64,000 bases of DNA from Bacillota bacterium (lineage in GTDB: Bacteria; Bacillota; Clostridia; Acetivibrionales; DTU013), in NCBI GenBank assembly GCA_023435305.1, contig JAEYRV010000045.1, positions 62,001 to 126,000 of the forward strand, written 5' to 3'. The translations under genes were made by a program, and so were the position numbers. Position 1 is the stretch's first letter, and each line of letters begins with the position of its first letter. Below, one piece after another: positions 59,933 through 64,000 of this stretch. Under the pieces are notes generated by a model. It had not been told where the DNA came from and did not search any database. It saw only the letters and a program-made list of their open reading frames with translations.

Positions 59933-60259
59933 CTATACACCCCCATGTTCTATACCGCGATTATCGATCATTTCAACAAGATGCCCTGCAAAGTTCGTAT
60001 CCTTTACTGCAATGACAGAGCGTACGCTTTTACCGGAGAATTTACCGATCAGTTCCTTTTCGCCAAACACCCGATAACTGATATCTCTGTAACTGCACAT
60101 GTCCCTGAATTTCTTCTTGGTATTGTCCGAGGCATCTTCAGATACAATAACCAGGTATACCTTACCCGTCTTTAAAGCCCTCTCACAGGTCTCATCACCC
60201 GACAAGAGCTTTCCTGCCTTGGCTGCCAACCCCATAAAGGAGTATATCCTTTCAGCCAT
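59933..60259 (-). CDS. ylxQ: L7Ae-family RNA-binding protein YlxQ
   Basis: The 108-residue protein has the L7Ae/L30e fold (FMGLAAKAGKLLSGDETCERALKTGKVYLVIVSEDASDNTKKKF) with the GxLxxG region that binds kink-turn RNA in the family. GGAGGGAAAAG before the ATG lies inside ylxR, which overlaps by eight bases. It belongs to the nusA-infB operon. Confidence 0.9.
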   Translation of the reverse strand: MAERIYSFMGLAAKAGKLLSGDETCERALKTGKVYLVIVSEDASDNTKKKFRDMCSYRDISYRVFGEKELIGKFSGKSVRSVIAVKDTNFAGHLVEMIDNRGIEHGGV

Positions 60260-60524
60260 CTTTTCCCTCCAGTTGCAATTTAAGTGTATCATAAACGGCG
60301 TCATCGATGCGGGCTTCGAATGCTTTTTCGAGCTTTCTGCCCTTTCGGACCTTTTCCAGGCATTCGGCGCTGGGACATATATATGCGCCCCTTCCCGCCT
60401 TCTTGCCTGTGAAGTCTACACTGGTAACACCTTCCTTATCTCTTACGATCCTGATCAGTTCCTTTTTGGGCTTCATTTCATGGCACCCGAGGCACATACG
60501 CAAAGGTATCTTTTTTTGCTTCAA
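60252..60524 (-). CDS. ylxR: YlxR/RnpM family RNA-binding protein
   Basis: The 90-residue protein has the YlxR core PLRMCLGCHEMKPKKELIRIVR and KKAGRGAYICPSAECLEKVRKGRKLEKAF. YlxR was found to bind and modulate RNase P in B. subtilis. TTG at 60524 is chosen because GAGGTG lies six bases upstream and the product then begins MKQKKIPLRMC, as usual; a GTG nine bases earlier abuts the site. Confidence 0.92.
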   Translation of the reverse strand: MKQKKIPLRMCLGCHEMKPKKELIRIVRDKEGVTSVDFTGKKAGRGAYICPSAECLEKVRKGRKLEKAFEARIDDAVYDTLKLQLEGKDG

Positions 60525-60535
60525 GCATGTCACCT

Positions 60536-61783
60536 CTATTCCTGATCTTCGTCCGGTCCCTCATACGAGGCTTCCGCTTCCACTTCCGCTTCTGTTTCAG
60601 TTCCTATTTCCTGCCCGAAACCTTCGTCCGCATCAGAGCCTTCGTCGTAGCCCTCATACTCCTGATCATACTCTTCCTCATATTCTTCTACATACTCATC
60701 TTCGGTATTATTATAGCTGCTCATGTTAAACATTTGCTGTTCTATGACAGCTCTGAGCTGCGACTCGCTCTTTATGTCGATCTTCCAGCCGGTCAGCCTT
60801 GCTGCAAGCCTTGCATTCTGACCTTCCTTGCCGATAGCCAGCGAAAGCTGGAAATCAGGCACTATGACTCTTGCGGTCCTGGCTTCCTCGTCGGCGTCGA
60901 CACGAACAACCTTTGCAGGACTGAGGCTGCTGGAGATGTATTCTTCGGGATCGCTGCTCCATCTTATTATATCGATTTTCTCGCCCCTGAGTTCATCCAC
61001 TATGGCCTGGACCCTGGTACCCTTTTGTCCGACGCATGCTCCCACGGGATCCACATTGGAATCCTTGGAATAGACAGCTATCTTTGTTCTGGAACCTGCT
61101 TCTCTTGAAATGCTCTTTATTTCAACAGTTCCATCGTGTATCTCCGGTACTTCCAGCTCAAAAAGCCTTTTGACAAGCCCGGGATGTGTCCTGGAGACGA
61201 GTATCTGAGGACCCTTTGTAGTCTTCTTGACTTCTACTATATATGTTTTGATCCTGTCGTTGAACCTGTATTCTTCTCCTATAGTCTGTTCGGACGGTGA
61301 CATTACTGCTTCTGTCTTACCCAGATCGATCACAATGTTTTTTCTTTCATTTCTTTGTATGATACCTGTGACAATGTCGCCTTCCTTATTGTAAAATTCA
61401 TCAAAAATAATGCCGCGCTCTGCTTCGCGTATCCTCTGCATTACGACCTGTTTTGCGGTCTGTGCGGCGATCCTGCCGAATTTCCGCGGAGTGACCTCTA
61501 TCTCGGCGATGTCATCCTCAACATAGGAAGCATCAAGCTTCTGTGCCGCTTCCAGAGAGATATCTCCGTTTTCATCCTCCGGCCTCGATGTGACTCTCTT
61601 GAGTGCAAAGACCCTCACATCTCCGGATTCACGATCTATATAGATCTTCACATTCTGTGTCGATCCAAAATTCCTCTTGTAAGCCGAAATAAGCGCTGCT
61701 TCGATTGCTTCTATCAGCACTTCCTTATTTATACCCTTTTCCTTTTCAAGTTGATCCAATGCCTGAATCAATTCCGCACTCAT
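60536..61783 (-). CDS. nusA: Transcription factor NusA
   Basis: The 415-residue protein has the NusA N-domain (MSAELIQALDQLEKEKGINKEVLIEAIEAAL), S1 (GDIVTGIIQRNERKNIVIDLGKTEAVM), KH1 (DPVGACVGQKGTRVQAIVDELRGEKIDII) and KH2 (LSLAIGKEGQNARLAARLTGWKIDI). It controls pausing, termination and antitermination. A very acidic tail of about 65 residues (EYVEEYEEEYDQEYEGYDEG) exceeds the B. subtilis protein. GGAGGTAGGAAA precedes the ATG. Confidence 0.96.
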   Translation of the reverse strand: MSAELIQALDQLEKEKGINKEVLIEAIEAALISAYKRNFGSTQNVKIYIDRESGDVRVFALKRVTSRPEDENGDISLEAAQKLDASYVEDDIAEIEVTPRKFGRIAAQTAKQVVMQRIREAERGIIFDEFYNKEGDIVTGIIQRNERKNIVIDLGKTEAVMSPSEQTIGEEYRFNDRIKTYIVEVKKTTKGPQILVSRTHPGLVKRLFELEVPEIHDGTVEIKSISREAGSRTKIAVYSKDSNVDPVGACVGQKGTRVQAIVDELRGEKIDIIRWSSDPEEYISSSLSPAKVVRVDADEEARTARVIVPDFQLSLAIGKEGQNARLAARLTGWKIDIKSESQLRAVIEQQMFNMSSYNNTEDEYVEEYEEEYDQEYEGYDEGSDADEGFGQEIGTETEAEVEAEASYEGPDEDQE

Positions 61784-61867
61784 TTTCCTACCTCCTGTAA
61801 TACCCCGATATCCGGGAATTCATCATCAGTCCGGCTGCTCTGTGCTCCGGCCGTTTTTTATTTTTGT

Positions 61868-62329
61868 TCAGAACCGTATTATCCGTCTGACAAGGGCTGT
61901 TTCCTTCCGGTCAAAGCCCATGGTGACTCCTTCGTCGGTCTTTATTTCTACTATATCTCCCGTCAGGCCGAGCAACTCACCCTCATATACCTTCTTGCCG
62001 TTCAATGGCTGGTAAAGCTTTACTTCGACGAACTCCCCCTTGAAGCGTTCATAGTCACGCTCTTTTTTCAGCGGTCTTTCGCCGGGTGAAGAGACCTCCA
62101 GTATGTAGCTCTGCTTGATCGGATCCTTTTGATCCAGCATATCGCTCAGTTTCTCGCTAGTAATCTGGCAATCATCTATCGTGATGCCGCCCTGTTTGTC
62201 GATATAGATCCTCAGGTACCAGTTGGCACCTTCCTTCAGATACTCCACATCCACAAGCTCATAAGACAGCTCTTCTATAATGGGTTGGGCCAGTTCTTCA
62301 ACGATTTCTTCAACCTTTTTCTTTGCCAT
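61868..62329 (-). CDS. rimP: Ribosome maturation factor RimP
   Basis: The 153-residue protein has LVDVEYLKEGANWYLRIYIDKQGGITIDDCQ and YILEVSSPGERPLKKERDYERF, hallmarks of RimP, which helps 30S assembly. ATG at 62329 follows GGAG at nine bases; a longer frame reaches into the polC terminator and is not used. It is first in the operon after polC. Confidence 0.95.
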   Translation of the reverse strand: MAKKKVEEIVEELAQPIIEELSYELVDVEYLKEGANWYLRIYIDKQGGITIDDCQITSEKLSDMLDQKDPIKQSYILEVSSPGERPLKKERDYERFKGEFVEVKLYQPLNGKKVYEGELLGLTGDIVEIKTDEGVTMGFDRKETALVRRIIRF

Positions 62330-62377
62330 TGCACATCTCCATTCCTTTCGAGAGGACTTACGCCCCATATCTAAAGA

Positions 62378-62404
62378 CAAAGAGTGGGTTCGGCCCACTC
62401 TTTT
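62378..62404. terminator. Hairpin between polC and rimP
   Basis: AAAGAGTGGG and CCCACTCTTT form a 10-bp perfect stem with a 5-base loop. On the minus strand it is followed by GTCTTT, a weak T-tract, so termination may be partial. Confidence 0.65.
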
Positions 62405-62501
62405 CCAAAAAAACGATATGCTTAGTCCAAAAAGTATTATAGCACTATTATCCGCATTTATCAATCATTTATTTGTTATAATCAAAATTTCCACCTGTCT
62501 T

Positions 62502-64000
62502 CTAAAACAAACTCATCTGGCTGCTTTCGGGTATACCATTGAGGCAACCATTCTGCTGCAGTATCTCTATCACCGTCTTACTGACCTTTGCCCTGATCTT
62601 CAGATCCTCGATCGATATGAACTCGCCCTGCTTACGGGCTTCTATTATAGCTCTGGCCGCATTTGTGCCAAGTCCCGGGAGTGAATTCAGCGGAGGCCTG
62701 AGGCCGTTTCCATGGATCTTGAACTTAACTGCATCCGATTCATAAAGATCCACCTTCAGGAAATCCATGCCTCTTGAATACATTTCATTTGTCACTTCCA
62801 GAATAGTCAGTATGTTCTTATCCTTGGCGGTCATATTATTGCCCATTTTTTCAAGCTCTGATATCCTCCTGCGAACACTGTCCCTGCCGTTTGCCATGGT
62901 AGCAGCATCAAACTCATCCGCGCGGACAGTAAAGTATGTCGCATAAAACGCCAGCGGATGATAGACCTTGAACCAGCCTATCCTCATGGCAGTCAGCACG
63001 TATGCCGCGGCATGGGCCTTGGGGAACATGTACTTGATCTTTTTACAGGATTCTATATACCATTCGGGCACGCCGTGGGCCTTCATTTCCTCCTCGTATT
63101 CGGGCTTCAGCCCCTTGCCCTTCCTGACGTCCTCCATAATTTTAAAGGAGCTCTTGGGCGGCAGTCCCTGATACATAAGATATACCATGATATTATCTCT
63201 GGTTCCGATGACCTCCGAGATAGTACACACATCATTCCTTACAAGGTCCTGTGCATTGTTTAGCCATACGTCCGTTCCATGGGAAAGGCCGCTTATCTGC
63301 AGCAGGTCTGAAAAGGTTTTAGGCTTTGTATCCAGCAGCATCTGCCTGACGAACTTAGTGCCGAACTCGGGCAGCGCAAAGGTACCGACCTCGCTGTTGA
63401 TATCCTCCGGCTTCACTCCCAGCGGTTCGGTCGACAGGTAAAGCTGCATCACCTTCTCATCATTCACCGGCACATCATATATATCTATTCCGGTCAGATC
63501 ACACAGCATTTTGATCATAGTCGGGTCGTCGTGACCCAGTATATCAAGCTTTAAAATAGTATCGTGCAATGAATGGAAATCAAAGTGCGTAGTTATGATA
63601 TCGGAATCAGTATCATCCGCCGGCCTTTGAATCGGTGAGAAATCATGCACATCATTGTCGCTGGGTATAACTATTATTCCTCCCGGATGCTGGCCGGTAG
63701 TTCTCTTTATGCCTGTGCAGCCCTTCACCAGTCTGTTTATTTCCGCATTGGTCGCAACAATACCTTTCTCATCCAGATACTTCTTAACAAAGCCGTATGC
63801 TGTCTTGTCGGCAACGGAGGCAATGGTACCGGCCCTGAACACATGGCCCTTTCCAAAAAGCACCTCGGTGTATTTATGGGCCTGGGCCTGATATTCTCCA
63901 GAGAAGTTCAGATCGATATCAGGCGCCTTGTCTCCGTCAAAGCCGAGGAAGGTCTCGAAGGGTATGTCATGCCCGTCGCCCTTCATAGGCTCACCGCATT
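62502..64000 (-). CDS. polC: DNA polymerase III PolC (C-terminal part; 5' end outside window)
   Basis: The visible 495 or more residues belong to the Gram-positive PolC replicase: GFDGDKAPDIDLNFSGEYQ (catalytic-site Asp residues), TGQHPGGIIVIP, LKLDILGHDDPTMIKML, ISGLSHGTDVWLNNAQ, FPKAHAAAYVLTAMRIGWFKVYHPLAFYA, and the C-terminal helix-hairpin-helix (LPGLGTNAARAIIEARKQGEFISIEDL), ending with the SQMSLF clamp-binding tail. The exonuclease and OB domains lie beyond the right edge. It precedes rimP as in B. subtilis. Confidence 0.96.
   Translation of the reverse strand, partial: CGEPMKGDGHDIPFETFLGFDGDKAPDIDLNFSGEYQAQAHKYTEVLFGKGHVFRAGTIASVADKTAYGFVKKYLDEKGIVATNAEINRLVKGCTGIKRTTGQHPGGIIVIPSDNDVHDFSPIQRPADDTDSDIITTHFDFHSLHDTILKLDILGHDDPTMIKMLCDLTGIDIYDVPVNDEKVMQLYLSTEPLGVKPEDINSEVGTFALPEFGTKFVRQMLLDTKPKTFSDLLQISGLSHGTDVWLNNAQDLVRNDVCTISEVIGTRDNIMVYLMYQGLPPKSSFKIMEDVRKGKGLKPEYEEEMKAHGVPEWYIESCKKIKYMFPKAHAAAYVLTAMRIGWFKVYHPLAFYATYFTVRADEFDAATMANGRDSVRRRISELEKMGNNMTAKDKNILTILEVTNEMYSRGMDFLKVDLYESDAVKFKIHGNGLRPPLNSLPGLGTNAARAIIEARKQGEFISIEDLKIRAKVSKTVIEILQQNGCLNGIPESSQMSLF

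Noticed and set aside
61800..61862. Terminator between rimP and nusA
   Set aside because: The CCGGC/GCCGG hairpin has its T-run on the plus strand only, so it would not stop the minus-strand operon.

Overview
The window reads as chromosome from a spore-forming member of the Bacillota, most likely class Clostridia. The evidence is a Gram-positive PolC, a PdaB-type deacetylase, a SpoVD-like PASTA transpeptidase, a SigW/anti-sigma pair, a meso-diaminopimelate-type MurE, a T-box riboswitch and strong AGGAGG-type ribosome sites with frequent TTG/GTG starts. About 60 genes are densely packed, mostly on the minus strand. No rRNA, tRNA or CRISPR array was found, and no prophage.

Layout on the minus strand, in transcription order from the right edge. 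(1) A translation and RNA operon: polC (cut by the edge), rimP, nusA, ylxR, ylxQ, infB, rbfA, nrnA, truB, ribF. (2) A MacB-type export operon (ATPase, Yip1 protein, adaptor, permease). (3) An Orn/Lys/Arg decarboxylase, a VanW protein and an MFS exporter, interspersed with plus-strand EamA, GGDEF and small membrane protein genes. (4) The YfmF/YfmH pair, lgt and rodA. (5) A division and cell-wall cluster: mraZ, rsmH, ftsL, spoVD-like pbp, murE, murF, mraY, ftsW/spoVE and a murA cut to 119 codons; murD and murG are absent. (6) sigW, its anti-sigma factor, polA, coaE and a lytic transglycosylase. (7) A plus-strand island with ychF, a T-box-controlled DAHP synthase, a glycosyltransferase and a DUF2304 protein. 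(8) trpEGDCF, without trpBA. (9) A PhoR/PhoB-like two-component system, htrA, pdaB, an orphan Mur-ligase-like protein, an SSB-like protein and small genes. The left edge cuts a membrane protein with a spermidine-synthase domain.

The most notable content is regulatory. The trp operon carries two arrays of exactly eleven triplets spaced at exactly 5 nt. One lies in the trpE leader (14758-14810; ten GAG/UAG and one GUG). The other runs into the trpD Shine-Dalgarno sequence (12501-12553; nine GAG/UAG). This is the geometry of binding sites for TRAP, the 11-subunit trp RNA-binding attenuation protein of Bacillus. A 7-bp hairpin covers the trpE Shine-Dalgarno sequence. The aroF gene for the first aromatic step has its own T-box leader, probably reading a Phe UUC codon. 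Aromatic biosynthesis therefore appears to be controlled by two unrelated RNA mechanisms about 3 kb apart.

Other structure includes a 73-bp palindromic element family sitting at the murA truncation and at the place where murD would be expected; a 41-bp tandem array with an inverted relative beside a 25-bp perfect inverted repeat; a 154-bp MITE-like element; an MraZ operator; and a pair of identical 10-bp palindromes at the MFS gene start.
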